Below are positions 42,629-51,581 of a stretch of 64,000 nucleotides of DNA, in pieces. The translations under genes were made by a program, and so were the position numbers. Source of the stretch: CADCWK01 sp035944555 (lineage in GTDB: Bacteria > Chloroflexota > Chloroflexia > Thermomicrobiales > UBA6265); assembly GCA_035944555.1 (NCBI GenBank), contig DASZAY010000003.1, positions 1 to 64,000 of the forward strand, written 5' to 3'. Position 1 is the first letter of the stretch; every line of letters begins with the position of its first letter. The notes under the pieces are model-generated. The model did no database searches, had not been told where the DNA came from, and worked only from the letters and a program-made list of their open reading frames with translations.

Positions 42629-43579
42629 CTACTCCAATGGCGCGACAGGGAATGCGATGTCGACGACCTCATCATCCGGCCCGGCGTTCATGAAGTCGGC
42701 GAAGTAGACCTCGCGCGGTGACCCGATGATCTCCCGCCCGTTGTCGACGATCCACTGCTCGACGGCATCGTAGGCCGAGATGATCTGCGGCCAGGCCACC
42801 TGCGCCTTCGTGATCCGGACGTACGCCTCGCGGTGGGCGGGCTCGATCCGCGTCGCGTGGGTGACCGTCGTACCCGCCGGCGGCGTGATCGGGCCACAGA
42901 CCTCGACGGGGCCATCGTTGTCCTCGTCGACCACGCCATGGTAGATCACGAGGATCGGACCGGTGATGCCGCCGTAGGCCGGGGCCGTCTCCCATGCCCG
43001 TCCGATGGCCTCGGGGAGCCAGGGGTGCAGTCCTGCGACGGTCGTGTGGCGCTGCTCGGTCAATACCAGTTGCTCGTCGATGTCGCGCTCGAGAATCTTG
43101 ACCATGTCGTAGCGTCCTTTCCGTCCATCGAGGGAGTCGCGGAGGTGGGCAACCAGGTGGCGCTGGGTGGCGATCCGGTGCTCGACCTCGGCCCAATACG
43201 CCAGGAGGGTCGCCGATCGTTCGGCCGGCGGGGCGGCCAGCATCAGCGCGATCCCGTCCAGTGGCATGTCCAGCCCACGCAGCCGCTGGATCAGCCGGGC
43301 GTCATCCAGCTGGCGCTCGTGGTACCAGCGGTAGCCGTTGTCCGGGTCGACCCGCGCTGGTCGGAGCAGCCCATCCCGCTCGTACAGACGTAGCGCCTTG
43401 CGTGAGAGCCGCGACCGGCGGGCGAAGACGCTCACGGTCAGCGTCGCGGGTGACGTTGCCGTGGTACCGATGAGTGGGTCAGCCGTATCCGGCCCCTGCA
43501 CGCCCTGCCTCCTCCACGCCGGACACCGATCGTCCGGCAACGACGACTCTGTGGTCGGCCCAAAGGGCCAGGTCAACAC
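42629..43579 (-). CDS. MerR-family regulator with GyrI-like effector domain
   Basis: Residues ~50-120 form a MerR DNA-binding domain (SRLSRKALRLYERDGLLRPARVD, NGYRWYHERQLDDARLIQRL) and the C-terminal ~150 residues a GyrI-like binding domain (GGITGPILVIYHG, RIEPAHREAYVRITKAQV). It probably senses a drug-like molecule and remodels a nearby promoter, perhaps its own or the GyrI gene 88 bases downstream. The first ~45 residues are atypical for MerR; the ATG at 43579 has AGGGG upstream, but a GTG start just before VSVFARRSRLS is possible. Confidence 0.82.
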   Translation of the reverse strand: MLTWPFGPTTESSLPDDRCPAWRRQGVQGPDTADPLIGTTATSPATLTVSVFARRSRLSRKALRLYERDGLLRPARVDPDNGYRWYHERQLDDARLIQRLRGLDMPLDGIALMLAAPPAERSATLLAYWAEVEHRIATQRHLVAHLRDSLDGRKGRYDMVKILERDIDEQLVLTEQRHTTVAGLHPWLPEAIGRAWETAPAYGGITGPILVIYHGVVDEDNDGPVEVCGPITPPAGTTVTHATRIEPAHREAYVRITKAQVAWPQIISAYDAVEQWIVDNGREIIGSPREVYFADFMNAGPDDEVVDIAFPVAPLE

Positions 43580-43762
43580 CCCTGGCAGATCCGGGAGGTC
43601 CTCGGCGGGTGCGTGCGTTCAGAGGCCCGCTCAGATCTGATTCGAACAGCGGGTGATCTCGCGGAACCGAATATCCCTGTCGTGCGTCATGACAGACAAG
43701 CCAGCCAGGGTGGTCCTGGTCTGGGGGGAATGGGAAGTCCCGGTCTTAAGAGGGAGTGTCAC

Positions 43763-44881
43763 ATGATTGCACCGGTCTTCAATCGTTTCGTTCGCGTCGG
43801 CGCGGTCGCCGCACTGATGCTCGCCCTGGTCGCGGCGCTGGCCGGCGGACCATCCGCGGCACGGGCCGGGGTCGTCCCAGCCGGTCCGATCACGCTGCAG
43901 ACATGGACCTGCCCGGACAACTACGCCGGCCAGGATTATCTCAACGACTGCACGCCCGGCGCGGCCCCGAACGAGGCCAGCGTCACGTATCCGGACGGTG
44001 ACACCGCCACCAACATCGCCGGCGGCGACGGCGTCATCGCGTTCCCGGCGGGCGTCGCCGGCGATCACACCGTGACGCTCAACGAGTCGTCCGCCAGCAA
44101 CACCTTCTACTACGCCTGCTTCGACGGCGCTGACGTCTTCGCCTTCGACGGCGCCAGCAACAGCTTCCAGGTGTCCCTCGGCGCGGCCGAGAGCCTTTTC
44201 TGCCGCTGGTACATCACCCCGATCGTCGATGTCGCCCCGAGCCCGTCTCCGTCCGGTGGTGATGGCATCTATGGCGCCGGGTTCGCCGTTCGCCCGCTGA
44301 TCTGCCCGGTCGAATACGCCGGCGATGACTTCCTGGACGACTGCGGCCCGGTGAACGATGTCCTCGTCCAGATCAACCCCGGTGCGACCTACGACGAGTC
44401 GACCGCCATCAGCGGCTACTCCGTCGCGGGTGAGGGTGTCATGTTCGACAACCTCGAGGCCGGTACCTACACCGTCAGCCTGGGTGTGCCGGGTGACTTC
44501 GCGGACTTCTACTTCGCCTGCTTCGATACCACGTCCGGCAGCGAGGTCTACCTCCGCGACGGTGACACCAACATCGCGACGTTCGATGTCGCTGACATGT
44601 CGGTGACGGTCTGCCGCTGGTACATCATCCCGGTCGACGCCGGCGCGCCGACCACTGCCCCGTCCGCTTCCTCGTCCGCTGCCGCGTCGAATGTCCCGTC
44701 GGTCGCCCCGACCGTCAAGCCGTCGGCCGGCGGACCGGTCCGGCTGCCGAGCACGGGTGCCGGGACCGACGCCGGTACCGCTCCGACGGAGACGATCGTC
44801 GCCATCCTCGCCCTGGTTGCGGTCATCGTCGCCGGTCTTGCCGGCACGAGTCTGGCCCGGCGGTCGTCGACCGGGCAGTAA
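43763..44881 (+). CDS. LPxTG-tailed surface protein with two Cys-rich repeats
   Basis: A 372-residue exported protein, paralogue of the one at 29592-31118. A signal peptide (VAALMLALVAALAGGPSAARA) is followed by two ~130-residue domains with the same fingerprint: QTWTCPDNYAGQDYLNDCTPG and PLICPVEYAGDDFLDDCGP openings, FYxACFD middle segments, and a CRWYIxP closing strand. A Ser/Ala/Pro linker leads to LPSTG, a hydrophobic helix and RRSSTGQ. The conserved Cys probably form disulfides outside the cell. The ATG at 43763 follows AAGAGGGAG. Confidence 0.8.
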   Translation: MIAPVFNRFVRVGAVAALMLALVAALAGGPSAARAGVVPAGPITLQTWTCPDNYAGQDYLNDCTPGAAPNEASVTYPDGDTATNIAGGDGVIAFPAGVAGDHTVTLNESSASNTFYYACFDGADVFAFDGASNSFQVSLGAAESLFCRWYITPIVDVAPSPSPSGGDGIYGAGFAVRPLICPVEYAGDDFLDDCGPVNDVLVQINPGATYDESTAISGYSVAGEGVMFDNLEAGTYTVSLGVPGDFADFYFACFDTTSGSEVYLRDGDTNIATFDVADMSVTVCRWYIIPVDAGAPTTAPSASSSAAASNVPSVAPTVKPSAGGPVRLPSTGAGTDAGTAPTETIVAILALVAVIVAGLAGTSLARRSSTGQ

Positions 44882-44955
44882 GTGTCCGCGTCACCGACCG
44901 GTTGGCGCCGCCACCGGACGTGAGCATCTGATCGAACCCATTGGTCTCTCGTGAT

Positions 44956-44992
44956 GATCGGCCCGGCTCCCGAGTAGGGAGCCGGGCCGATC
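44956..44992 (+). terminator. Terminator after LPxTG gene
   Basis: GATCGGCCCGGCTCCC at 44956-44971 and GGGAGCCGGGCCGATC at 44977-44992 form a perfect 16-bp stem with a 5-base loop, 75 bases after the stop codon. Confidence 0.8.
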
Positions 44993-45063
44993 GCCGTATC
45001 CAGCTCCTGTTCGTCCCGGATACCCGCTTCTGCGCGCCGCGATGCGGGACGGACCCCGGTGGA

Positions 45064-45228
45064 ATGGCGGCGCCACGGGCCGGGCTGGCGGCTGTAGGAC
45101 TGACGGCGATCGCCGTGGTGGCCCTCATGGTCGGTGCCCCATCGAGATGGCTTGTAGCCAGCGCCGGCACATCTCCATGGCGCGAGGCTGCCCCACCGGG
45201 ACAGACGCCGACGGCCGGGTCAACATGA
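45064..45228 (+). CDS. Possible 54-residue membrane peptide
   Basis: A short frame whose first half is a plausible transmembrane helix (AGLAAVGLTAIAVVALMVGA) followed by a Pro/Thr tail. Its stop codon lies inside the hairpin at 45210-45238. The ribosome site is poor (GGTGG directly before the ATG). It could be chance in GC-rich DNA; listed because the hydrophobic helix and the hairpin are suggestive. Confidence 0.25.
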   Translation: MAAPRAGLAAVGLTAIAVVALMVGAPSRWLVASAGTSPWREAAPPGQTPTAGST

Positions 45229-45238
45229 CCCGGCCGTC
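45210..45238. terminator. Terminator of the AI-2E transporter gene
   Basis: GACGGCCGGGTCA at 45210-45222 pairs perfectly with TGACCCGGCCGTC at 45226-45238 around an ACA loop. It lies 66 bases past the stop of the minus-strand gene at 45305. Confidence 0.7.
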
Positions 45239-45304
45239 ATTCGTGTTCCTCGTCGTCCGTGGGGTGCCGCGGGGGCGGTCGCTTTGTCGACGCTGACCGG
45301 TCCG

Positions 45305-46954
45305 CTAGGTCGTCTCACCCGGGCCGATGGCGCGGTGGGAGGGGCCGGCCGATCCGCTCGTGTCGGTCTCCTCGTCGGCCGGGGCGCTGGCCGGCGGTGG
45401 GGTGCTGTTCCGGGCGAGGTGCTCCGGCGACCAGCGCGGACCCGTCTGGGCACCGGGTCGTGGCGCCGGAGCGGACCCGGCTTGGGTGCCGGGCGCCGGG
45501 CCGGCCGGGGAGGCTGACCGCCCAGGTGGCGCCGTCGTCCGCCCGGTTGGCGCCGGAGAGCGACCTGCCAGGGGCGGGCTGGTCTCTGGCCGAACTTCGG
45601 TCGCAGTCGCGTTGGTCGTCGTGGGGGCAGGCGGAGCGGCCTGGCTCGGTGGTGACGCCTGCCCCGGCGGGGCGGCCTGAGGGGGTGTCGCCCGGTTACC
45701 CCGGCCGAGGATCGGCGGCAGGGGCGCGCCGGAGCCGTTCCCATTGCTGCCGGAACCCGGCGTGCCGGACGGGAACCGATCACCGCCGTCGCCGTCCCGC
45801 TCCGCCTCCGTGTCCTGCGACGACACCCGCATCCAGCGCCAGGCCGGGATGGTTCGGGTCGGGCGCGCGACGTCGCTGGATAGGCGCCGCTCGGCCAGCA
45901 GCGCCGTGATCACGACCTGGACGAAGGCGGCGAGCGGGATGGCGATCAACGTCCCGACGATTCCGTAGAACTCGGCTCCCGCGGTGATCGCGATGAAGAC
46001 CGTCAGCGGGGTCAGCCCGACGGCGCCACGCATGACGCGCGGCACCAGCACCCAGTTCTCCAGCATCTGAAGCATCACGACGAACAGGAGGGCGAACAGA
46101 CCGGTCTGGGTATCGACGGACAGGGCAAGGATGACTGCCGGAATGCCGCCCAGCCATGGGCCGAGGACCGGGATGATCTCGGTGATGGCCGCCCAGATCG
46201 CCAGGATGGGCCAGAAGGGCACCCCGATGATGCCGTAGCCGATCGCGGACAGGACGCCGATGATCAGGCAGAGGGTGAGCTGGCCGCGGAGCCAGCCGCC
46301 GACCTTGGCCTCGGCCTCGTCCCAGATCCGCGCGACGCGCTGCTTGATCTTGGGCGAGACCTCGTTGAGCAACACCTGCCGGATGAAGGCGCGCTCCATC
46401 AGGTAGTAGAAGGTGATGACGAGCGTCGCGAAGATGCCGATGATCCCGCCGATGGCACCCGTCAGGACGGTCATCGCGGTGGCCTGCTGCGGTTCGGGCG
46501 GGTTGTCCAGGGCATTGATCGCGTTGCCGAGCAGCTGCTGGCCCGTCCCGTTGAGCAGATTGTTGGAACTGGCCTGCCAGTCGGCCCGGAGTTCGGCAAG
46601 GCGCAGCGGCGCTTCGTCGACGAAGATGTCGACCTGATCACGAACCAGCGGCGCGACGAGGAACCCGGCCAGGTAGAGCCCCCCGAAGAAGACGATGTAT
46701 ATCCCCAGGATCACGATGCCGCGGTGGAGCCCCAGCCGCTTCTGGAGGAGCGTGACGGGCCGGTCCAGCGCGGTCGCGAGGACCAGCGAGACGAGGATAA
46801 GGACCAGGATGAACTGGACCTGGACCAGGACGTAGCCAACCAGCAGGACCACGAACAGCGAGACGGGGGTGATGCCGCCCCGGCGGCCGGGGTCGCCGGG
46901 GCGCTGGCTCTCGTCGGCCAGGTCCTGCGCGACTCCGGCGGTTGCGTCGGTCAC
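45305..46954 (-). CDS. AI-2E family transporter with long disordered C-terminal tail
   Basis: A 549-residue membrane protein. The first ~360 residues are the AI-2E (YdiK/PerM) domain of about eight helices: LDRPVTLLQKRLGLHRG, the ATLVITFYYLMERAF segment, IWAAITEIIPVLGPWLGGIPAVILA and MLENWVLVPRVMRGAVGLTP. Members export small molecules or Na+/H+; substrate unknown. The last ~190 residues are a disordered Pro/Ala/Gly tail, unusual in the family. The start GTG at 46954 overlaps the upstream gene's stop (GTGA); an upstream in-frame GTG at 47008 would overlap that gene more deeply and is less likely. Confidence 0.85.
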   Translation of the reverse strand: MTDATAGVAQDLADESQRPGDPGRRGGITPVSLFVVLLVGYVLVQVQFILVLILVSLVLATALDRPVTLLQKRLGLHRGIVILGIYIVFFGGLYLAGFLVAPLVRDQVDIFVDEAPLRLAELRADWQASSNNLLNGTGQQLLGNAINALDNPPEPQQATAMTVLTGAIGGIIGIFATLVITFYYLMERAFIRQVLLNEVSPKIKQRVARIWDEAEAKVGGWLRGQLTLCLIIGVLSAIGYGIIGVPFWPILAIWAAITEIIPVLGPWLGGIPAVILALSVDTQTGLFALLFVVMLQMLENWVLVPRVMRGAVGLTPLTVFIAITAGAEFYGIVGTLIAIPLAAFVQVVITALLAERRLSSDVARPTRTIPAWRWMRVSSQDTEAERDGDGGDRFPSGTPGSGSNGNGSGAPLPPILGRGNRATPPQAAPPGQASPPSQAAPPAPTTTNATATEVRPETSPPLAGRSPAPTGRTTAPPGRSASPAGPAPGTQAGSAPAPRPGAQTGPRWSPEHLARNSTPPPASAPADEETDTSGSAGPSHRAIGPGETT

Positions 46955-47331
46955 GACCGCGCCCGCCGCTCGGACGCCGCGACGTCGGCCTCGGTGCTGA
47001 TCCGCCACCAGAACGAGTCCAGCGGGTTGGCCCGGCGGCGCTTTTCGTGCGCGGGCAGGGTGCCCCAGACGGTCGGGAAGCTGTAGGTCTCGACTCCGTC
47101 GACGATCAGGCGGCGGACCACGCCAAAGGGCCGCTCGACGGCGAAGATCTCACGTGGGGGGCGGGAGACGACTTCCGTCTGGAACCAGCCGTGCTCCTCG
47201 CAGTAGCCGGCGTGCATCTGCCAGACGAGATCGGCGGTCACACCGCCTATGTCGCGGACCATGACCTGGTCGAGTCGGCCATCGCAGATCGGGCAGCGCA
47301 TCGGGGTGATCGGCTGGCGGGGGACGGACAT
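46951..47331 (-). CDS. Small zinc-ribbon-like hypothetical protein
   Basis: A 126-residue protein with a probable zinc-binding pair (RCPICDG near residue 14) and a later C-x3-H (YCEEHGWFQTEVVSR). The rest shows no known family. AGGTGA precedes the ATG at 47331. Its stop overlaps the start of the AI-2E transporter gene, implying a two-gene operon and possibly a shared function. Confidence 0.65.
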   Translation of the reverse strand: MSVPRQPITPMRCPICDGRLDQVMVRDIGGVTADLVWQMHAGYCEEHGWFQTEVVSRPPREIFAVERPFGVVRRLIVDGVETYSFPTVWGTLPAHEKRRRANPLDSFWWRISTEADVAASERRARS

Positions 47332-47787
47332 CGGTTCACCTGGTTCCTGTTGGTGGTCGGGGGATCGGGCCGGTCTGGCCGACCGGCGGAAAAGGGCATG
47401 GCACGGCGTAACCGTGCCGGCCGGCATGCGCGCAATGGTACCCGTTCCGCTGGCGATCCTCACGATTCCGGGCCCATCTCCCACTGTGTCGTCCCGGGCG
47501 TCGTTGCGGCAGGGACCGGATCGACGCCGGCTGCCACCGAAAGGGATCGGGCATCCGGCACAAACACCGTCGGGCGCGACGTCGCTGATCGATGGAGATC
47601 GCCTCCGGATGGGCCACGCTGGCGAACGGGCGCGGTCCCGTGGCCCGGGCCGTGCCGTACAATCCTGACGAATACGTGGCGGACCGGACACCGTGGCCTC
47701 CCCCGACCCCGGGGCGCTCCCGGCCACGGCCGCTCCCGTCGCTCACGCCCGGCCCTGATGGACCGGGACACTGGAGGATCGACCCCG
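47332..47787. other. Divergent intergenic region
   Basis: A 456-base gap between the zinc-ribbon gene and the DinB gene. TACAAT at 47658-47663 is the best -10 candidate for the plus-strand gene, 125 bases before its ATG. Nothing else stands out. Confidence 0.4.
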
Positions 47788-48243
47788 ATGGCGCATGACG
47801 ACCTGATCAACCGGATGATCGCCACCTATCGCGACCTGAACCTACTGGTCCGCCCGCTGCCAGACGACGTGCTCAACCAGCGGGCGAACGGCCAGCCGTC
47901 GGTTCGCGATCTCCTCCAGCAGTTTCGCGACACGGAACTGCGCTTCACCCAGACCACCAAGGAGATCCTGACGGGTCAGACCATTCCGGAGGACCTGGAC
48001 GAGCACACGCCAATCCTCGGCATGGAGCACGAAAACGACCCCTCCCGCGTGCTGCTGTCGCAGTTCGGCACGGCGCGCGAGTCGCTGCTGGCGATGCTGC
48101 GGGAGATGAGCGACGAGCAGTGGAATATCACGACCTCCGGCGGCCGGACGATGCTGGACCGGATCAACCGGCTACTCGAGAACGACGCCAAGGTGACCGA
48201 GGCGGTCCGGGGGGCACTAGGCGCGACATCCGCCCGCGCCTGA
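47788..48243 (+). CDS. DinB-like four-helix protein
   Basis: A 151-residue helical protein resembling the DinB/YfiT superfamily: LINRMIATYRDLNLLVRPLPDDVLN, PSVRDLLQQFRDTELRF and RTMLDRINRLLENDAKVTEAVRGAL. The usual three metal-binding histidines are not evident, so it may be a non-metal member. The upstream GGAGGA fixes the ATG at 47788. Function unknown. Confidence 0.65.
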   Translation: MAHDDLINRMIATYRDLNLLVRPLPDDVLNQRANGQPSVRDLLQQFRDTELRFTQTTKEILTGQTIPEDLDEHTPILGMEHENDPSRVLLSQFGTARESLLAMLREMSDEQWNITTSGGRTMLDRINRLLENDAKVTEAVRGALGATSARA

Positions 48244-48277
48244 CCCCGGGGTTGATCCTGGTTTGACGCCATCCGAA

Positions 48278-48310
48278 CCGACCGGGACCGCGGAATGTGG
48301 TCCCGGTCGG
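48278..48310 (+). terminator. Terminator after DinB-like gene
   Basis: CCGACCGGGACC at 48278-48289 pairs with GGTCCCGGTCGG at 48299-48310, 35 bases after the stop, followed by GTCGTTTC. Confidence 0.65.
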
Positions 48311-48519
48311 GTCGTTTCAGGCGACACTTCCGCCACGTTCGCTGGCAGAGCCATGCACATCTGCCCTATCACGCACGACGTGACGCCGGCGACCTGGGTC
48401 GGCTGGTACGCTGCTGGCGGAGTACCCTTGCTCCCCGCAGGAGTGCCCTTCCTCTCCCACGGCCCGTCCCCGCACTCCGTCCCACCCGCCGTGGGTGCTG
48501 CCCAAGGAGTCTCATCCCG

Positions 48520-49911
48520 TTGGTCCACGAACGTTCACGGCCCGGTCCCGCCGGACCCGCCCCTGCTCCTCCCTCGCCATCCCCGCGTCTCCCCTCCCCG
48601 CCTCCGGTTCGCCGTGCAGACGAGGACGGCTTCGACCTGTCGTACGCGCTGGCGCACGCCCGGGACTGGCTGCTTGGCCCGTCCCCACTGGCGGCTAACC
48701 TGGCGCTGGCACTGTTCACCGGGCTGGGGGTTGTCCTCTGGCGGCTGAGCCGGTCCCCGGAGTCCCTGGGGGTGCCGTGGTGGCTGGTCGCCTGGGCGAT
48801 AATCGTGCTGGTCCACACCGTGGTCGTCGTGCTCTGGTCGGCCCTGCGCGGCCGGGGCACGTCCCGGCGGCCCGGCCCGGTCTACTACGCCCAGATCCCG
48901 CCTGAGCAGCGCACGCGGCGACGCCCTGTCGAGCCGACGTCCCGCCCGGCGTCGGCCGCGCCCGCTGCTACCGGGCCGGCGTCGTGGCAGGGAGCTCTGG
49001 CTCCGGTTACCCCGTTCCCGGCGCCGCGCCGGACTGAAGCGACCGCTCCGCCCCGGAGAAGCGTCTCCCCGCCTGCTCCTGGCGATGGGTCCGCCGAGAC
49101 GCCGGCGGGTGGTTCGCCAACTCCCCTGGCCCCGGCCGTGTCGCCAGGTCTCCAGTCCGCCCGGGAGGTGCTCGCCTCCGACCAGCCCTTCTGGCGCCGG
49201 TTGCGACGCGGGGCTGCCCCGGCGGCGCCTGGTGGCGCCCTGCCGGAGCTGTCGCCCCTACCCGTTCCCCCGACCACTGAGCCACCGTCCTGGCTGGCAC
49301 CGTACCCCGGCGCGCCGCCGGTGACGCGGGCCGCCGCGACGACACCCGGTGAAACGCATGAGTCCGGCGCCGATCGCCCGGAGGCCTCCGATATGCCCGC
49401 GCAGGCCCCTGCGGCTCCGACGACCACCGTCGGGATGGGCGACGACCAGTTGCCATCGCTGGCCGAGATGCTCCGGTCCAGCAACCTGACCGCGATGTCC
49501 GATGCGCCGATCATGGCTGGCAATGGGTCTACAAGGACACATGGCGCCGGTCGGACGGAACGCCAGCCGGACGCGACGCCAGCCGCACCTGCCGGGGCGA
49601 CCGGCTCGACGTCGGCGCTCTTCGCCGCCTTCGGGATCAACGAGGATGGCGTCTCCGCCGCTGGCTCGACCAGCGAGGCGCCGCCCGCTGCCCCGAGTGA
49701 ACAGACCAGGACGCTGCCGGTCAGCGTCGACCAGCTGGCCCCCACCCTGACCCCCGCACCGGCACCGGCGCCGGCGCCGGCGCCGGTCTGGGGACCCGTC
49801 ACGGCCGGAGATGCACCCGCACCGACACCGGCCCAACCCACCGCCCCGGCGAAGGCACCGTCCTCCACCACCATCTCCCGCACCCCGACCCCGATCCGGC
49901 CGCCACGCTGA
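48520..49911 (+). CDS. Two-helix membrane protein with long disordered tail
   Basis: A ~463-residue protein. A short Pro-rich start precedes two transmembrane helices (LAANLALALFTGLGVVLWRL and WWLVAWAIIVLVHTVVVVLW, ~residues 60-110), then ~350 residues of Pro/Ala/Ser/Thr disorder ending in Arg-rich TPIRPPR. One more ordered patch is DDQLPSLAEMLRSSNLTAMSDAPIM. No family recognised. The TTG at 48520 was chosen for its AAGGAG at 48504-48509; sequence upstream in frame is Arg/His-rich and not protein-like. Confidence 0.5.
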   Translation: MVHERSRPGPAGPAPAPPSPSPRLPSPPPVRRADEDGFDLSYALAHARDWLLGPSPLAANLALALFTGLGVVLWRLSRSPESLGVPWWLVAWAIIVLVHTVVVVLWSALRGRGTSRRPGPVYYAQIPPEQRTRRRPVEPTSRPASAAPAATGPASWQGALAPVTPFPAPRRTEATAPPRRSVSPPAPGDGSAETPAGGSPTPLAPAVSPGLQSAREVLASDQPFWRRLRRGAAPAAPGGALPELSPLPVPPTTEPPSWLAPYPGAPPVTRAAATTPGETHESGADRPEASDMPAQAPAAPTTTVGMGDDQLPSLAEMLRSSNLTAMSDAPIMAGNGSTRTHGAGRTERQPDATPAAPAGATGSTSALFAAFGINEDGVSAAGSTSEAPPAAPSEQTRTLPVSVDQLAPTLTPAPAPAPAPAPVWGPVTAGDAPAPTPAQPTAPAKAPSSTTISRTPTPIRPPR

Positions 49912-50002
49912 TGCGCGTGGCTGGCCGCCCGTGGCCGGCTGACGCGTGTCCCGATCTTGCGGCGGCCTCTCTTCAGCGCCGCTCGCATCGTCAGGAGCTG
50001 AC

Positions 50003-50533
50003 ATGACCCGTGACGTCCTGACGCCCGATCCGTCGTCTCCGTCGGCGGCACTAGCAGCCCCGGACCCCGCCGGCGGGACGCTGACGCGCGACTTCACCGT
50101 GGCGGTCTTCGTGATCGCGCAGGGGCGGGTCCTGCTCCAGTGGCACCGCAAGCTGTCGCGCTGGTTGCCGCCAGGGGGCCACATCGAGCCCGGCGAGCTG
50201 CCCGATGACGCGGCGGTGCGTGAGGTGCTGGAGGAGACGGGGCAGACGGTCCGGTTGATCGGTGGGACGGGCCTCGGGCTGTCGCTGCGCGGCGAGGGGA
50301 TCCCCCGGCAACTGATGCGACCCATCGGCATCCAGCTGGAAGATATCTCCCCCGGACACCAGCACATTGACCTTGTCTACTTTGCCGTGCCTGAGCCGCG
50401 GCAGGACACGCCGGCGCTGCCAGAGCGGACGGGGTGGTACGGCCCGGCCGAGTGGGCGGAACTGGGGCTGACGGACGAGGTCGCCGCCTGGTGTCACCGC
50501 GCCGTCAGCTACGACCTCAGCGCCGAGGGGTAG
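50003..50533 (+). CDS. Nudix hydrolase
   Basis: A 176-residue Nudix-fold protein with a complete Nudix box: GGHIEPGELPDDAAVREVLEETG (positions 50177-50245). It probably hydrolyses a nucleoside diphosphate derivative with Mg2+. CAGGAGCTGAC before the ATG at 50003 decides the start. It ends 18 bases before the convergent HepT gene. Confidence 0.9.
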   Translation: MTRDVLTPDPSSPSAALAAPDPAGGTLTRDFTVAVFVIAQGRVLLQWHRKLSRWLPPGGHIEPGELPDDAAVREVLEETGQTVRLIGGTGLGLSLRGEGIPRQLMRPIGIQLEDISPGHQHIDLVYFAVPEPRQDTPALPERTGWYGPAEWAELGLTDEVAAWCHRAVSYDLSAEG

Positions 50534-50551
50534 GCCGGTTCGACGACACGT

Positions 50552-50899
50552 TCATTCCTTCGCGTCCGCGTCTGCCAACAGTTGGGTTACCTCGGCTTCG
50601 AGCAGCGCCACGGCACGGGTGACGGCCGTCCAGACATCGATGTCCTCCAGGTCGTCGTATTCGTGAGCGATACGGTTTCGTAGCCCGACGATCCGGCGGT
50701 AATCGGAAATGCGTTCGACCGTTTCCGGGTCGTGCCGCTCAATCCGGCGGATCGCTTCGCCGATAATCTCCAGTGACCGCTCGGTCGCTCGCCGGAGGAT
50801 ATCGTTCCCGACGTATTCCTCGGCTGTTCCGACGTTCCGGCGGAGGAACAGACACTTCCGCTGGATGTCCTCAAGCCAGAGCGCCGTCCGTGGATGCAT
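50552..50899 (-). CDS. HepT-like ribonuclease toxin (DUF86)
   Basis: A 115-residue helical protein of the HepT/DUF86 family: SLEIIGEAIRRIE, and the R-x4-H-x-Y motif as RNRIAHEYDD near residue 75, the RNase active site and also the target of adenylylation by the partner. GGGAGGTGC precedes the ATG at 50899. It overlaps the partner nucleotidyltransferase by 29 bases, as is common for HepT-MntA pairs. Confidence 0.88.
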   Translation of the reverse strand: MHPRTALWLEDIQRKCLFLRRNVGTAEEYVGNDILRRATERSLEIIGEAIRRIERHDPETVERISDYRRIVGLRNRIAHEYDDLEDIDVWTAVTRAVALLEAEVTQLLADADAKE

Positions 50900-51227
50900 C
50901 GTAGAGCACCTCCCGGGTGGGATCAGCCATGCGCCGGAATCGTTCGCGTCGAAGTGCGCCCGCCATGACCAGATCGACATCCCGACCGAGGACTTCGCTG
51001 AGACGGTCCTCGAGGTCCTGGAGCCGGCCAAGCCATGGTCCGAAGTCATACCCTGCAGGGAATGTCACGAGAAAGTCGATATCACTCCGGACAGGATCGA
51101 AGGCGTCTGTCATCACGGACCCGAAGACTTCCATCCGCGAAACCTGATATTCGGACGAGATCGCCCGGATTGCCTCGAGGTGGTCGGCAATGAGTGGTGG
51201 CAGGGCTGACTGTCTGGTGACTGTCAT
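50871..51227 (-). CDS. MntA-like nucleotidyltransferase antitoxin
   Basis: A 118-residue minimal nucleotidyltransferase: VFGSVMTDAFDPVRSDIDFLV carries the GSx(n)DxD signature, here with 11 residues between GS and DxD rather than the usual 10. MntA antitoxins inactivate HepT by adding AMP to its active-site Tyr. AGGAGCCG precedes the ATG at 51227. It is the upstream gene of the pair. Confidence 0.88.
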   Translation of the reverse strand: MTVTRQSALPPLIADHLEAIRAISSEYQVSRMEVFGSVMTDAFDPVRSDIDFLVTFPAGYDFGPWLGRLQDLEDRLSEVLGRDVDLVMAGALRRERFRRMADPTREVLYDASTDGALA

Positions 51228-51581
51228 GGGGCGGCTCCTCGCGCAGGTTCGACTTGAAGGCAGGATAGCCCGGACGTCAGCCGGAGGGGGCTGCGATGCG
51301 TGGCGACATCATTCGTGCGTCCGGACAGATGCCCGGAGGGGTACCGGTGGGCTAGACTCGGAGGCCGTCACGCCTGCAGGCCGGGAGTCTCTCCAGCCGT
51401 GGGCCGCTGCCGCATCGGGACGCGGCCGCGGGCAGCGTCGGGTGCTCAGTCGGCCGCGAGGCCGGGCACCCGCGACCGTCGACGGTTGCTGTCCCCGCGT
51501 CTGGTGGCGCCGCCTCGTGGCGGGTCGTCCCTGGACCATGGGCTGGCGTAGGGTGCGCCCTGCCGGCCCGGAGGAAGTTCC
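51228..51581. other. Divergent intergenic region
   Basis: A 354-base gap between the HepT/MntA operon and a secreted-protein gene. GGAGGAAG just before 51582 is a ribosome site. I see no repeat or clear promoter box and no convincing gene. Confidence 0.4.

Larger units (their letters stand above)
44882..45304. other. Intergenic region between LPxTG and AI-2E genes
   Basis: A 423-base gap containing two perfect hairpins (44956-44992 and 45210-45238) and a short open frame (45064-45228) of doubtful status. Confidence 0.5.

Noticed and set aside
43630..43660. tRNA-like T-arm (GATTCGAAC)
   Set aside because: No acceptor stem, anticodon arm or CCA context can be drawn around it.
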